Positions 16,175-28,034 of a stretch of DNA of 64,000 nt are shown here, piece by piece. Source of the stretch: JALHOP01 sp964484195 (GTDB lineage Bacteria > Myxococcota > XYA12-FULL-58-9 > JALHOP01). Position numbers and translations under genes: made by a program. Position 1 is the stretch's first letter. Every line of letters begins with the position of its first letter. The stretch covers positions 1-64,000 of the forward strand of contig CAZAER010000025.1 of assembly GCA_964484195.1 (NCBI GenBank), in the 5' to 3' direction. The notes below the pieces were generated by a model. The model had not been told where the DNA came from and did no database searches. It saw only the letters and a list, made by a program, of their open reading frames with translations.

Positions 16175-16537
16175 GTGAACCAGCTGCTCTTGGTGTGCCT
16201 CGCCGGCGGCTTGGGGTCCGGCGCCCGCTACCTCGTCGGGCTAGCGGCCAAGCGTTGGCTCGGTGATGCGCTCCCCTTCGGCACCCTCGCGGTCAACCTG
16301 CTCGGCTGCTTTTTCATCGCGCTGGTTCTCGAGGCCGCAACTCCGACGCTCACGCCCACGCACCGACTCATTCTCGCCACCGGCTTTCTCGGCGGCTTCA
16401 CTACCTATTCGGCTTTCAATTACGAGCTCTTACGCTTCGTGACGGAGGGCGCGCTGGGTAAGGCCGCCGCATACTTCCTCGCCACGACCGTCGGCTGCGC
16501 CCTGGCGGGTCTCACAGGGCTGTGGCTCGCGCGCTGA
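16175..16537 (+). CDS. crcB: Fluoride ion channel CrcB/Fluc
   Basis: The 120-residue four-helix membrane protein carries the Fluc signatures GGLGSGARYLVG near the N-terminus, NLLGCFFIAL in helix 2 and GFLGGFTTYSAFNYE around the pore-lining break. CrcB forms dual-topology dimers that export fluoride. GTG start at 16175 follows GGGGAGG. It lies 20 bases after the FecR gene but is functionally unrelated. No fluoride riboswitch fits in the short gap upstream. Confidence 0.95.
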   Translation: MNQLLLVCLAGGLGSGARYLVGLAAKRWLGDALPFGTLAVNLLGCFFIALVLEAATPTLTPTHRLILATGFLGGFTTYSAFNYELLRFVTEGALGKAAAYFLATTVGCALAGLTGLWLAR

Positions 16538-16600
16538 CGCAACGCGTGAAGCTTCCCGCCGATAATCGCGGCTTCCCGACATTTTCCATGGAGGCCCACG

Positions 16601-17167
16601 ATGAGCAGCACTCTCGCCGTGAGCGCTTTGCCCGTTCGTCTTGCCAACGGTCTGATCGCTCCCGCCAAACTTCCCACGATCAGCGACACCGAGCTTCTCG
16701 CGTTCGCGCCCCGCATGCAGAAGGCTCGCGCCGTCGACGCCAGCGACCGCATCGCGAAGCCGATTCGCCATGAAGCAGTCCGCGCCGAGTTCCTTCGCTT
16801 GCGCGAGATGGTCGCGTCGCTCGAGCCCGAGTACCAGGTGGGCGGCCTCCTGAACGGCAAGCGCTTCTCGAACGGCGTCGAGCTCTTATGGAAGCTCAGC
16901 GACAAGCCGGGCGACTGGGAAGTCATTCGCATCTATCGCGAGAACAGCAAGGGCGCCGAAGCGTTCGACGTCACCTTCCACCGCGGCACGCACATGATTC
17001 GCGACGTGGACATCGTCCGCCGCTTCATCGGTCACGAGCGCATCTGGCGCGCCGACAGCGTCGACGCCGCTACCGGCAAACACCTCGAGCGCCAGGGCCA
17101 AGACGAGCTCTACCTGTCGACCGACGAGTGGAAGGTGCTGCGCGACTGGAAGATCGCGCAGCGTTAG
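16601..17167 (+). CDS. Hypothetical protein, 188 residues
   Basis: ATG at 16601 has a clear GGAGG 7 bases upstream. The protein is hydrophilic, without signal peptide or membrane segment. It has a helical N-terminal half and a mixed C-terminal half, with VELLWKLSDKPGDWEVIRIY, a FDVTFHRGTHMIRDVDIV stretch and a C-terminal LSTDEWKVLRDWKIAQR. I do not recognise a family. It faces the convergent protease gene with a 7-bp gap, and stands alone as a transcription unit after crcB. Confidence 0.85.
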   Translation: MSSTLAVSALPVRLANGLIAPAKLPTISDTELLAFAPRMQKARAVDASDRIAKPIRHEAVRAEFLRLREMVASLEPEYQVGGLLNGKRFSNGVELLWKLSDKPGDWEVIRIYRENSKGAEAFDVTFHRGTHMIRDVDIVRRFIGHERIWRADSVDAATGKHLERQGQDELYLSTDEWKVLRDWKIAQR

Positions 17168-17174
17168 TCGTCCG

Positions 17175-18359
17175 CTAATACAGACAGTTGTTGATACCGC
17201 GCGAGGCGTCGTAGGCGCACTCGCCGCCGTAGAAGGCACACGGTAGGGCGAAGAGCTCACCACTCTCGCACCAGGTCACGGTCCCGGCATCGTCGCAGAC
17301 GCCCTTGTAGGTGATGCCACCGCAAGGGTCGTTCACCGGCGGTTGCGTCTCGGCGCAGCCGTAGTAGCCCTCGACCGACGAGTAGACGCACGTCTTGTTA
17401 CGCGTGCTGCAGTCGACCTGGTAGAGCTGGTCGTTCTCGCACCAGAGCACGGCGTTGTTCACGCACTTGCCGACGAAGGTGACGTTGCCGCAGGGCGCAG
17501 CCGGAGTCGGCTCTGGATCCGGAGTGGGAGTGGGATCGGGAGTCGGGTCAGGGGTCGGATCCGGCGTTGGGTCGGGAGTCGGATCAGGAGTCGGCGTCGG
17601 CGTGGTGGACGGCGCCGTGCCAGTGGCGCCGAGGAACGAGAGGTAGGCCGACACGATGGTGTCGACGCCGTACTGCGTGCAGTAGGTATCGCCGTACGAG
17701 GTGGTGCCCGCGAGCAGGTAGTTGCCGGCCGGATCGATGAAAAAAGCCGGGCCGCCCGAGTCACCGGCGCAGGTATTCTTGCCAGCGGTCTCGTACGCGA
17801 ACTGCGTGGAGCCGACCTCGGAGATCGGCATGATCACCGAGCGCTTCACACCGTTGCCGCTCTGGCGCTGACCGTCTTCGATGCCGTAGCCGACGAAGGT
17901 GAGATTCGCACCGAGCCAGGTGCTATCGAGGTTGTTCAAGATCTTGAGCGGAGTCTCGGTCGCGTCTTGGTCGAGCGTCACGTAGGCGATGTCGCCGACC
18001 AGCGTGTCGCGGTTCCAAGCGGGGCTCTTGGCGCCGCCGGTGACGTTGTAGACCTTGCTCGGTGATGCCGAGTTCGGGCCGATGGCGAACTTGTAGTCGG
18101 TTGCCGCATGGTCATCGAGGCAGTGCGCCGCGGTGACGACCTTGCGTGGGCTGATCAACGTGCCGCTGCACCAGTTGCCGCCGTTGATGATCAGCGAACC
18201 AACCCCCGGGAGCCCGGCGAAAGCGGCACCACCAACGATGCGATCTTGGGCGACGCTCGCCTCGATGACGGGCACGTCGTCTGGCGGTGTCTCGACGCCA
18301 CCGCATGCGAGGACCAAACCGAGGACGCCGAGTAAGGACAACCGAAACATCGTCGACAT
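17175..18359 (-). CDS. Lipoprotein S1 (chymotrypsin-fold) protease with Pro/Thr linker and Cys-rich repeats
   Basis: Lipobox VLAC puts the lipidated Cys at 19. RIVGG (40-44) marks the zymogen cleavage site, so residues 20-40 are a short propeptide. The triad is visible: His79 (TAAHC), Asp123 (GDIAYVTL), Ser201 (GDSGGP). The residue six before the catalytic Ser (S1-pocket position 189) is Asn, not the Asp of trypsin, so Arg/Lys specificity is doubtful. A PTPD repeat linker (251-288) joins two C-terminal repeats of about 48 residues with conserved Cys and WCE motifs. It probably acts on the cell surface. The adjacent gene encodes a paralogue, so this is a tandem duplication. Confidence 0.93.
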   Translation of the reverse strand: MSTMFRLSLLGVLGLVLACGGVETPPDDVPVIEASVAQDRIVGGAAFAGLPGVGSLIINGGNWCSGTLISPRKVVTAAHCLDDHAATDYKFAIGPNSASPSKVYNVTGGAKSPAWNRDTLVGDIAYVTLDQDATETPLKILNNLDSTWLGANLTFVGYGIEDGQRQSGNGVKRSVIMPISEVGSTQFAYETAGKNTCAGDSGGPAFFIDPAGNYLLAGTTSYGDTYCTQYGVDTIVSAYLSFLGATGTAPSTTPTPTPDPTPDPTPDPTPDPTPDPTPTPDPEPTPAAPCGNVTFVGKCVNNAVLWCENDQLYQVDCSTRNKTCVYSSVEGYYGCAETQPPVNDPCGGITYKGVCDDAGTVTWCESGELFALPCAFYGGECAYDASRGINNCLY

Positions 18360-18520
18360 CGCAGACCCCTCAGATCGAGAGTGGCTCCGGATGCGCGTGG
18401 ACGCAGCTCGAGCCGTTATCTGCTTTATCGGGTGAATGCCCGAGACGTTGCTGAATTCTCAGGCGTTTTCGCGGGAAGCGTCTGCCAGGATGTCAGACCG
18501 GCTGATCGTCTTCAAACCGG

Positions 18521-19615
18521 CTAATACGTGCAGTTGTTGATGCCGCGGGTGCCGTCGTAGGTGCAGTCGCCGCCGTTGGTGCCGCAGTCGATTTGCTTCA
18601 CGGTGTTGCTCTCGCACCAGATGACGGTGTCGCCGCTGCAGCGGCCGCGGTAGGTCTCGCCGTTGCAAGGATCGGCGGCGGGCGCCGAGCGCGCGAGACA
18701 CCCGGTGAACCCGTCGAGTTGGGAGAAGCCGCACGTCTTGCTACGCAGGGCGCAGTCGACCTCGTAGACCCGGTCGTCTTCACACCACGTGACGATGCTG
18801 CCGCTGCAACGCCCCTCGAAGGTCTCACCCGCACATGGATCGACCGGCTCTGGTGGCGGCGCGCTATTCGGCGCCGTGCCGGTCACGCCAATCCACGCGA
18901 GATACGCGGGGATGATGGTGTCGACTCCGTACTGCGTGCAGTACGTGTCACCGTACGAGGTCACGCCCGCGAGCAGGAATGTCCCCTGCTGATCGATGAA
19001 GAAGGCTGGGCCGCCCGAGTCGCCGCTGCAGGTGTTCTTGCCGGCGGTCTCGTACACGAACTGGGTAGGGCCGACCTCCGAGATCGGCATGCTGACCGCA
19101 CGCTTGACGCCCATCCCACTCTGGCGCTGACCGTTGTCGACACCGTAACCAATGAAGAAGAGCTCGGCGCCGAGCCACGTCGAATCGAGATTATCGAGAA
19201 CCTTGAGCGGCGTTTCGGTTGCGGCGCTCGAGAGGGTCACCACCGCAACGTCATTGACCACCGTCGAGTAGTTGAACCCTGGATGCACGCGGATGCTCGC
19301 CACCGAGTAGGTCTTCTCGGGGCTCTTGGCGTTGGTGCCGATGACGAACTTCCACGCGTTGGCGTTCGCGTTGTTGTGGAAGCAGTGCGCCGCGGTGACG
19401 ACACGCCGGTTGTCGATGAGCGTGCCCGTGCAATGGGGAGTGCCGTTGCGAAGCAGCGAGCCCACGCCGGGTGCGCCGCTGAACGCCGCACCACCGATGA
19501 TGCGGTCCTCCGAAATGCTGCCTTCGAGGTCGAGATCCCCGGTGGGCTCCGTGCCCGAGCAGGCGAGCACGGCCGTCAGCAGGCCCAGAGTGGACCAACG
19601 GAGGATTGGCGACAT
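18521..19615 (-). CDS. Lipoprotein S1 protease with Cys-rich repeats, paralogue of neighbour
   Basis: I place the start at the ATG ending at 19615, giving MSPILRWSTLGLLTAVLAC with a lipobox; an ATG at 19642 would add nine polar residues. RIIGG marks the cleavage site. The catalytic His (TAAHC), Asp (VNDVAVVTL) and Ser (CSGDSGGP) are all present. As in the paralogue, the position equivalent to trypsin Asp189 is Asn. Unlike the paralogue it lacks the Pro/Thr linker: the protease runs straight into two Cys-rich repeats with TWCEDD and IWCES motifs. Long stretches match the neighbour nearly word for word (SGVGVKRA-type and ETAGKNTC segments), so duplication is fairly recent. Confidence 0.93.
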   Translation of the reverse strand: MSPILRWSTLGLLTAVLACSGTEPTGDLDLEGSISEDRIIGGAAFSGAPGVGSLLRNGTPHCTGTLIDNRRVVTAAHCFHNNANANAWKFVIGTNAKSPEKTYSVASIRVHPGFNYSTVVNDVAVVTLSSAATETPLKVLDNLDSTWLGAELFFIGYGVDNGQRQSGMGVKRAVSMPISEVGPTQFVYETAGKNTCSGDSGGPAFFIDQQGTFLLAGVTSYGDTYCTQYGVDTIIPAYLAWIGVTGTAPNSAPPPEPVDPCAGETFEGRCSGSIVTWCEDDRVYEVDCALRSKTCGFSQLDGFTGCLARSAPAADPCNGETYRGRCSGDTVIWCESNTVKQIDCGTNGGDCTYDGTRGINNCTY

Positions 19616-19654
19616 TGGGCGAACATACACGTCCGCCCACATCGGCGGCTTGGA

Positions 19655-20767
<1,113 letters not shown>

Positions 20768-20876
20768 GGAGACTGGAAGTGTACCGCTGGCTGGATGCGA
20801 ATCTCAAGCGGCGCTTGCCAGTGCTGCGCTCATTTAGAGCCAGCTTTGGGCCTACATCGTCCGAGGAGGCAAAATC

Positions 20877-20927
20877 GTGAGGATCCGCCAGACCCTGGCG
20901 TCTCACCGCCGCGTTCGCTACCACTAG
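20877..20927 (+). CDS. Candidate 16-codon leader ORF upstream of the MopE-like lipoprotein
   Basis: GTG at 20877 has an excellent GAGGAGG (20863-20869) with a 7-base spacer. The frame ends in TAG at 20925-20927, giving a very basic peptide, MRIRQTLASHRRVRYH. The next start, GTG at 20931, is in the same frame three bases after the stop and has almost no SD of its own. This arrangement suggests translational coupling by termination-reinitiation. The other reading is that a former N-terminus has been cut off by the stop codon. Confidence 0.4.
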   Translation: MRIRQTLASHRRVRYH

Positions 20928-20930
20928 GAA

Positions 20931-22505
20931 GTGGTACGCCGCCCACTCCTGACCAGCGCCTTGCTCATCGTCGTGAGCTGCTTTCGCGCGACCGTCGATC
21001 TCGACAATCGCTCATGCGGCGCGGGCGACTGCGCCGACGGGTACGTCTGCAACCCCCTGACCAGCGAGTGCACCCCACCGGTCACTCTCGACCCAACCAG
21101 CGTGAGCGACGGCGACGCCTGTGAGCTCCCCGGCACGTTCGTGCCATGCGCATCGGGCACCAATGGCTGCGAGAGCGGTTGCCGGATTTGTGCGCCCGAC
21201 GCCACCTGGAGCGAGTGCAGCTGCACCGGCTTGAACTGCGCTTGTTTCCCGACGAATGGCGGCATCGAAGAGTGCGACGGTTTCGACAACGACTGCGACG
21301 GGCAGGTCGATGGCGAGGGAACCTCCGGGTGCACCCAATCATGGGTCGACAACGACGACGATGGCTTCGGAGTCGGCGACCCCATCTGCATCTGCGGCCT
21401 TCCCGACGGCCGCGCCGCGCTGCCCGGTGATCCCGACGACACCAATCCCAACGTCAATCCCGACCAGGGTGAAGTGTGCGACGGCGTCGACAACAACGGG
21501 GACGGCAATACCGCGCGAGAGATCGACAACGACCTCGACGGCTACGTCGAGTGCGCCCCCTGGGTCGGCTCCAATCCCAACGTCGTCGGCGGCGGTGACT
21601 GCAACGACACCAATGCCGCAATCCACCCGGGCGCCACCGAGATCTGCGACGGCGTCGAAAACGCCTGCCTCGGCTTGCCGAGCGACGAGACCGACAAAGA
21701 CGGCGATGGCTACCTCGGCTGCGAACCGGTGCTCAACGCGCCGCCAGGGATCTTGGGCGGCGGCGACTGCGACCCATCACGCGACGACGTGTTTCCGGGC
21801 GCCCCCGAGGTGTTCGACGCCGTCGACAACGACTGCAACGGCAAGAGCGACGAGTGTCTGATTGACTGCGATTGCGGACCCGCACTGGTGTCTTGTTACC
21901 CCTTGGATACGTTGCCGGTGGCAGTCGACCTAGGCAAAGCCTCGGTGGACGGCACCATCGAGGCCGGCACCGGCGCGACCGCGGCGGCGGTAGTCGGCAT
22001 GGGTTACGCCATCAACACCGGCTACTACGTCGAGGGCGACAGCAGCAGCTTGCACGACATCCGCCGCTTCTCGCTGAGCGCCTGGGTCAATCCGCAGAGC
22101 GAGCCGTCCACGGGCTCTTCAGTCCGCTACATCATCGACGTTCAGAGTCAGTACGGGATGTGGCACGCGAAGTCCGGCGAGCTCGGTTGTTTCTTCGTGG
22201 ACACGAACAGCAACGTCATCACCGTATCCATTTCCGGCGTCCTGCCGGTGAGCACGTTTTCGCACGTCGGCTGCGGCTACAACGGCACCACCTTCCGCCT
22301 TTATGTCGACGGCAACGTCGTGGCTTCACGGAACGCCACCGGCAACGTATCGACCAGCGATTCGGACAAGCTACGCATCGGCTCGAACAGCCCGAGCGGC
22401 AGCTCCTTCATCGGCATCATCGACCATCTGAAGATCTTCGACATCGGCATCGGCGACCGCCGCATGTGTGCCGAAGCCCGGCAAACCGACTGCAAGTCGC
22501 TTTAG
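20931..22505 (+). CDS. Lipoprotein with MopE-type metal-binding repeats and LamG-like domain
   Basis: GTG at 20931 opens a lipoprotein signal, MVRRPLLTSALLIVVSC, with Cys17 lipidated. A Cys-rich segment (30-100) is followed by four repeats of the putative metal-binding motif (for example EECDGFDNDCDGQVDGEG, EVCDGVDNNGDG, EICDGVENACLG, EVFDAVDNDCNG) typical of myxobacterial surface proteins. These are interleaved with calcium-loop-like DxDxDG stretches. Residues about 335-515 form a concanavalin/LamG-type domain (VGMGYAINTGYYVEGDSSSL through LKIFDIGIGDRRMCAE). The likely role is surface adhesion or glycan binding. It cannot be extended upstream because TAG lies 3 bases before the start. Its stop overlaps the convergent gene by four bases. 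Confidence 0.88.
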   Translation: MVRRPLLTSALLIVVSCFRATVDLDNRSCGAGDCADGYVCNPLTSECTPPVTLDPTSVSDGDACELPGTFVPCASGTNGCESGCRICAPDATWSECSCTGLNCACFPTNGGIEECDGFDNDCDGQVDGEGTSGCTQSWVDNDDDGFGVGDPICICGLPDGRAALPGDPDDTNPNVNPDQGEVCDGVDNNGDGNTAREIDNDLDGYVECAPWVGSNPNVVGGGDCNDTNAAIHPGATEICDGVENACLGLPSDETDKDGDGYLGCEPVLNAPPGILGGGDCDPSRDDVFPGAPEVFDAVDNDCNGKSDECLIDCDCGPALVSCYPLDTLPVAVDLGKASVDGTIEAGTGATAAAVVGMGYAINTGYYVEGDSSSLHDIRRFSLSAWVNPQSEPSTGSSVRYIIDVQSQYGMWHAKSGELGCFFVDTNSNVITVSISGVLPVSTFSHVGCGYNGTTFRLYVDGNVVASRNATGNVSTSDSDKLRIGSNSPSGSSFIGIIDHLKIFDIGIGDRRMCAEARQTDCKSL

Positions 22506-23194
22506 CGGACGAGCCAGGAGCCCAAGGTGTCGAGGACCTCGGAAAGCGCGTCGTCGTCTTTGCCGAGCTTTTCGCCCTTCGACAACCAGCGCACCAAAAG
22601 CGAGACTTCGCTACGACCGAGCGCCCCATCGCCGATGAGCTTCGCGAACAAGCGGTCGCGCTCTTCGGGGAACAAGGCGCGCACCAGCTCGGCGACGTCT
22701 TCGGCCTTGAGCGTCTTGTCCTTCTTCTTGTTCTTGAGCTCGCCCGCCCGCTTCTTGATGATCTCGAGCGATTGACCGGGTGAGGTCGTGTCCGAGAGGT
22801 CCATCACCGGCGCGCCCGGGGCGTCGACGCCGAGCGGCAAGCCGTCCCAGCCGGGCAGCGGTGGTACCTCGAGTGAGCGTCCCACCTGATCGAGGTCGCG
22901 CACGAAAGCACGACCGGCCTGATCACGCAGCGTCGGGTTCCCAGCGGTCGCCATGCGGACGAACTGCATCCACATGCGCCCGCATTGTTGGGCAGCGACG
23001 AGCTCTGGCGGCACCAGCGCCGAGCACAGGATGCCCAAACGTTTGGTGACCTCGTTGGCCTCGTCGGGCTTCTGCACGATGACGCGCGCCGCGATGGCGT
23101 ACATCAACAGCACCTCGGAGACGTCAGACGGCATCTGCGGGCGGAAGACGCCCGAGATGTCCATCTTGCTGGCTTTGCTCTTGGAGGCGCTCAC
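22502..23194 (-). CDS. Hypothetical protein downstream of prkA
   Basis: This 230-residue, largely helical soluble protein starts at GTG 23194, only 11 bases after the prkA stop, so it is almost certainly in the prkA transcript. It has an N-terminal helical block (SEVLLMYAIAARVIVQKPDE), a proline-rich middle (EVPPLPGWDGLPLGVDAPG) and a charged C-terminal part with KNKKKDKTLKAEDVAELVRALF. No known motif is recognised. The genomic link suggests a role with the PrkA kinase, as substrate or adaptor (inference). An ATG at 23164 (MDISG) is an alternative start. Confidence 0.85.
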   Translation of the reverse strand: MSASKSKASKMDISGVFRPQMPSDVSEVLLMYAIAARVIVQKPDEANEVTKRLGILCSALVPPELVAAQQCGRMWMQFVRMATAGNPTLRDQAGRAFVRDLDQVGRSLEVPPLPGWDGLPLGVDAPGAPVMDLSDTTSPGQSLEIIKKRAGELKNKKKDKTLKAEDVAELVRALFPEERDRLFAKLIGDGALGRSEVSLLVRWLSKGEKLGKDDDALSEVLDTLGSWLVR

Positions 23195-23205
23195 GGCGAC
23201 TTCAA

Positions 23206-25236
<2,031 letters not shown>

Positions 25237-25350
25237 GGATTGAAATCCTTCGAGCGGGTGCGGTGCGGTTAACGGGTCCCACTCATGGTTACACAGTGGG
25301 CCAAGACACTCAACTTGCACTCGGGCCGCGGAGAGAGCAAGTAACGCCGC

Positions 25351-26484
25351 ATGAGTCGTTGGATTTTCGCGGGTCTCGTGGTGGCGGCGACGCTCCCGGG
25401 TCCTCTGTTGCTCGCGAAGCCAACAATCGAGACGCCGTCAGCCACGAGCGAACCGCCAAAAACGCCCAGTGCGGAGCCGCCTGCTCTCGAGCCTGCTCCT
25501 CCGGCGCCCGTTCCTGCTCCCGCTGCTCCATCACCCAAGGTCATAAGCGAAGCGCGTGCCGGGATGGGCACACGCATGCAAATTCTCGTCTACACCTCGG
25601 ACGAGACCGGCGCGCGCACGGCCATCGCCGACTGCTTCGCGGAGTTGACGCGACTCGAGCAGGCGCTGTCGGAGTGGATCCCCACGTCCGAGGTCAGCCG
25701 CATCAACCTCGGGGCGGGTAGCGCCCCCGTGAAGGTCGGCCCCGATACGCTGGCGGTCGTGACCGCGGGAAAGAAGGCAGCGGAGCTCACCGGCGGTGGC
25801 TTCGCGATGACCTGGCTCGCGCTCGCGGGGCTGTGGAAAATCCCCCCGCCGCAGGGCGAAGCGCCACGTGTGCCCGCGAAAGCGGACGTCGACCGCGTTC
25901 TGCCCCTGATCGGCGACGCGGCGATCGTCGTCGACGCCACCGCGAGTACGGTGCAGCTCCCCCGCGGGGGTATGGCCATCGGCGTCGGCGCCATCGGCAA
26001 GGGCTACGCCATGGATCGTGTCGCCGACCTGCTCGCCGGGCGTGGTTTCAAGAACGTGCTGGTTTCCGCCGGCGGCGATGTCGTAGCGCGCGGCAGCAAA
26101 GGCTCGCGTCCGTGGTCGGTCGGCATCCAAGACCCACGCGGCCCCGGCTATTTCGCGGTGCTGAACCTCGTCGACCAGGCAATTTCCACCGCAGGCGACT
26201 ACGAGCGCTACTTCGAGGTCGGTGGCGTCCGCTACCACCACATCCTCGACCCCCGCACCGGCTTCCCCGCCCGCGGCACCCGATCGGTGACCGTCATCGC
26301 GGACAAGGGCGTCCTCACCGACGGCCTCGACACCGGCATCTTCGTGATGGGTCCACAAGCCGGCATGAAGCTCATCGAAGAAGACCCCAAGCTCGAAGGC
26401 GTCATCATCGACGATCAGAACGCCATGACCATCTCGACTGGCCTCACGAAGACGCTGCGGGTGCTGAGGCAGCCAACGCAGTAG
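25351..26484 (+). CDS. apbE: FAD:protein FMN transferase
   Basis: A signal sequence and a proline/alanine-rich stretch (to about residue 65) precede a complete ApbE domain: GTRMQILVYTSD, a conserved LTRLEQALSEWIPTSEVSRI segment, GAIGKGYAMDRVADLL, NVLVSAGGDVVARG, YYHHILDPRTGFPA-type substrate loop (here VRYHHILDPRTGFPARG) and DGLDTGIFVMG near the metal site. ApbE attaches FMN covalently to Ser/Thr of exported flavoproteins such as Nqr and Rnf subunits. None of those partners is encoded nearby. It is transcribed divergently from prkA with about 115 bp between the starts. Confidence 0.94.
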   Translation: MSRWIFAGLVVAATLPGPLLLAKPTIETPSATSEPPKTPSAEPPALEPAPPAPVPAPAAPSPKVISEARAGMGTRMQILVYTSDETGARTAIADCFAELTRLEQALSEWIPTSEVSRINLGAGSAPVKVGPDTLAVVTAGKKAAELTGGGFAMTWLALAGLWKIPPPQGEAPRVPAKADVDRVLPLIGDAAIVVDATASTVQLPRGGMAIGVGAIGKGYAMDRVADLLAGRGFKNVLVSAGGDVVARGSKGSRPWSVGIQDPRGPGYFAVLNLVDQAISTAGDYERYFEVGGVRYHHILDPRTGFPARGTRSVTVIADKGVLTDGLDTGIFVMGPQAGMKLIEEDPKLEGVIIDDQNAMTISTGLTKTLRVLRQPTQ

Positions 26485-26512
26485 GGCCACCCTCGCAAAA
26501 GGTAACTGTCAC

Positions 26513-27304
26513 TCATGCGAGGTCGAAGAGCAGCACCTCGGCCCGCTCATCCCCCACCATCTCGATCGTTCCCGGCACGCCACCAAACGCGGCGTCCCCT
26601 CCCTCGAGCAGCTCGCCGTTCACGCTGACGAGCCCACGCGCCACCTGCAGCCAAACATGCCGCCCCGGCTGCAGCACGAAGCGCGCTCCATCGCCCTTCC
26701 CCAGCGTCGCCGCATACAGGCGACAGTTCTGCCCGATGGTCACGCTCTTCTCTGCCCCATCGGGTGACGCGATCAATCGCAGCCTGTTCGTCTCCGGCGC
26801 GATCGGTCGCTGCTCGTAGCTCGGCGCATACCCCGTGCGCTCCGGCAGCAACCAGATCTGCAACAGGTGCACCGACTCGCTATGCGATGCGTTGAATTCG
26901 CTATGACGGATGCCCGTTCCAGCGGACATGCGTTGGACTTCACCGGGCACGATGATGCCGCCGTTGCCGAGCGAGTCCTTGTGCGTGAGGCCGCCCTCCA
27001 TGACGTAGGTGACGATCTCCATGTCGCGGTGGGGGTGCATGGGGAAGCCGGCGTCGGCCTTGATGCGGTCCTCGTTGATCACGCGTAGGGCGCGAAAGCC
27101 CATCTTGTTGGGGTCGTAGTAGTCCGCGAACGAGAACGAGTGGTGGGTGTCGAGCCAGCCGTGGTTGGCGTGGCCGCGGTCGATGGCGCGGCGGATGCCG
27201 AGCGTGGCGCGCTCTGGGGCGGAACGAGCGTGGGAGCGGCGTATGAAGCCCGCTGCGGTCAGACCTACACCCATCGCGAGCAGGGACCGGCGTGAGATTG
27301 CCAT
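26513..27304 (-). CDS. Tat-exported pirin family protein
   Basis: The start is placed at ATG 27304, which gives a twin-arginine signal (ISRRSLLAMGVGLTAAGF). The longer frame to 27394 lacks a reason for its first 30 residues. The rest matches the bicupin pirin/YhaK family: THHSFSFADYYDPNKMGF, then PMHPHRDMEIVTYVMEGGL with metal-binding histidines, and GTGIRHSEFNASH with further ligands. Several pirins have quercetin 2,3-dioxygenase activity. Export by Tat is unusual for pirins, which are mostly cytoplasmic. Confidence 0.9.
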   Translation of the reverse strand: MAISRRSLLAMGVGLTAAGFIRRSHARSAPERATLGIRRAIDRGHANHGWLDTHHSFSFADYYDPNKMGFRALRVINEDRIKADAGFPMHPHRDMEIVTYVMEGGLTHKDSLGNGGIIVPGEVQRMSAGTGIRHSEFNASHSESVHLLQIWLLPERTGYAPSYEQRPIAPETNRLRLIASPDGAEKSVTIGQNCRLYAATLGKGDGARFVLQPGRHVWLQVARGLVSVNGELLEGGDAAFGGVPGTIEMVGDERAEVLLFDLA

Positions 27305-27392
27305 GGCGGGATTATCCCGCGTCGCACGGCCGCGTGTAAGTAGTTTCGAGCCCGCACGCACCCACCGGCGCGAGGGCTTTGGGGTCGCCGCC

Positions 27393-27599
27393 ATGCCTCA
27401 GAAAAGCCTTGAACTTACCGCGAGAAACCCGATGTCGCCGAGCCGAGAGCTCGTGCGGCTCGTCGAGAAGAGCAGCGAGCACGGTTCCAAGGGGGGCATC
27501 GACCTCGCAGAGCTCATGGAACCCGTCTCCATGCGCTACGCACCCCACTTGGACAGTGCAGACGTACGCGCCTTGGTCGACCGGTTGGCGTTTGCATGA
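27393..27599 (+). CDS. Small hypothetical protein, 68 residues
   Basis: ATG at 27393 has GGGGT about 8 bases upstream; ATG at 27432 is an alternative. The stop TGA overlaps the ATG of the next gene (ATGA at 27596-27599), which argues strongly for a real translated frame. The product is hydrophilic and helical (ELVRLVEKSSEHGSKGGIDL, then LDSADVRALVDRLAFA). No family is recognised. Confidence 0.65.
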   Translation: MPQKSLELTARNPMSPSRELVRLVEKSSEHGSKGGIDLAELMEPVSMRYAPHLDSADVRALVDRLAFA

Positions 27600-28000
27600 C
27601 GACGACGCCCGAGTCGATCGCCGAGCACATTCTCCGCAGCGACCTCGAAGGCAAACGTCGTTACGACAGCGCCTCGGTTCGCCACATCTTGCCGCTGCTG
27701 GTCCTGCAGGGGGGGTACCCGCCGTCGGTCAATCCCCGCGTCGACACCATCATGCGCGACTTCGCGGAGGCCGCCGGCATTGGCCCGAAGATGTCCGCTC
27801 GAGCGATGACCCGCGCGATCAACGCCTACTACAAAGATCACCCACCCGACCCCGAGCTCATGGCCGAGGTCAGCGAGGGCGTGCAGGCGATCGTCATGAC
27901 GCGCATGAGCGCCGAGTCGGCGCGGCACCTGCGCACTCACGCCCGCGAAGCCAAGCTACCGAGCCCGTCGCGCCGCCAGGCGGTGGTCGTCCACGATTGA
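27596..28000 (+). CDS. Hypothetical protein, 134 residues
   Basis: It is translationally coupled to the preceding small gene through an ATGA overlap. The protein is soluble and helical, with a conserved-looking VRHILPLLVLQGGYPPSVN stretch and a central MSARAMTRAINAYYKDHPPD. The C-terminus is basic. I recognise no domain. The permease gene begins 34 bases after its stop, so the three could share a transcript. Confidence 0.8.
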   Translation: MTTTPESIAEHILRSDLEGKRRYDSASVRHILPLLVLQGGYPPSVNPRVDTIMRDFAEAAGIGPKMSARAMTRAINAYYKDHPPDPELMAEVSEGVQAIVMTRMSAESARHLRTHAREAKLPSPSRRQAVVVHD

Positions 28001-28034
28001 GTAGGTCCCCGGCCTCAGGCATGGTGCCGGCCAA

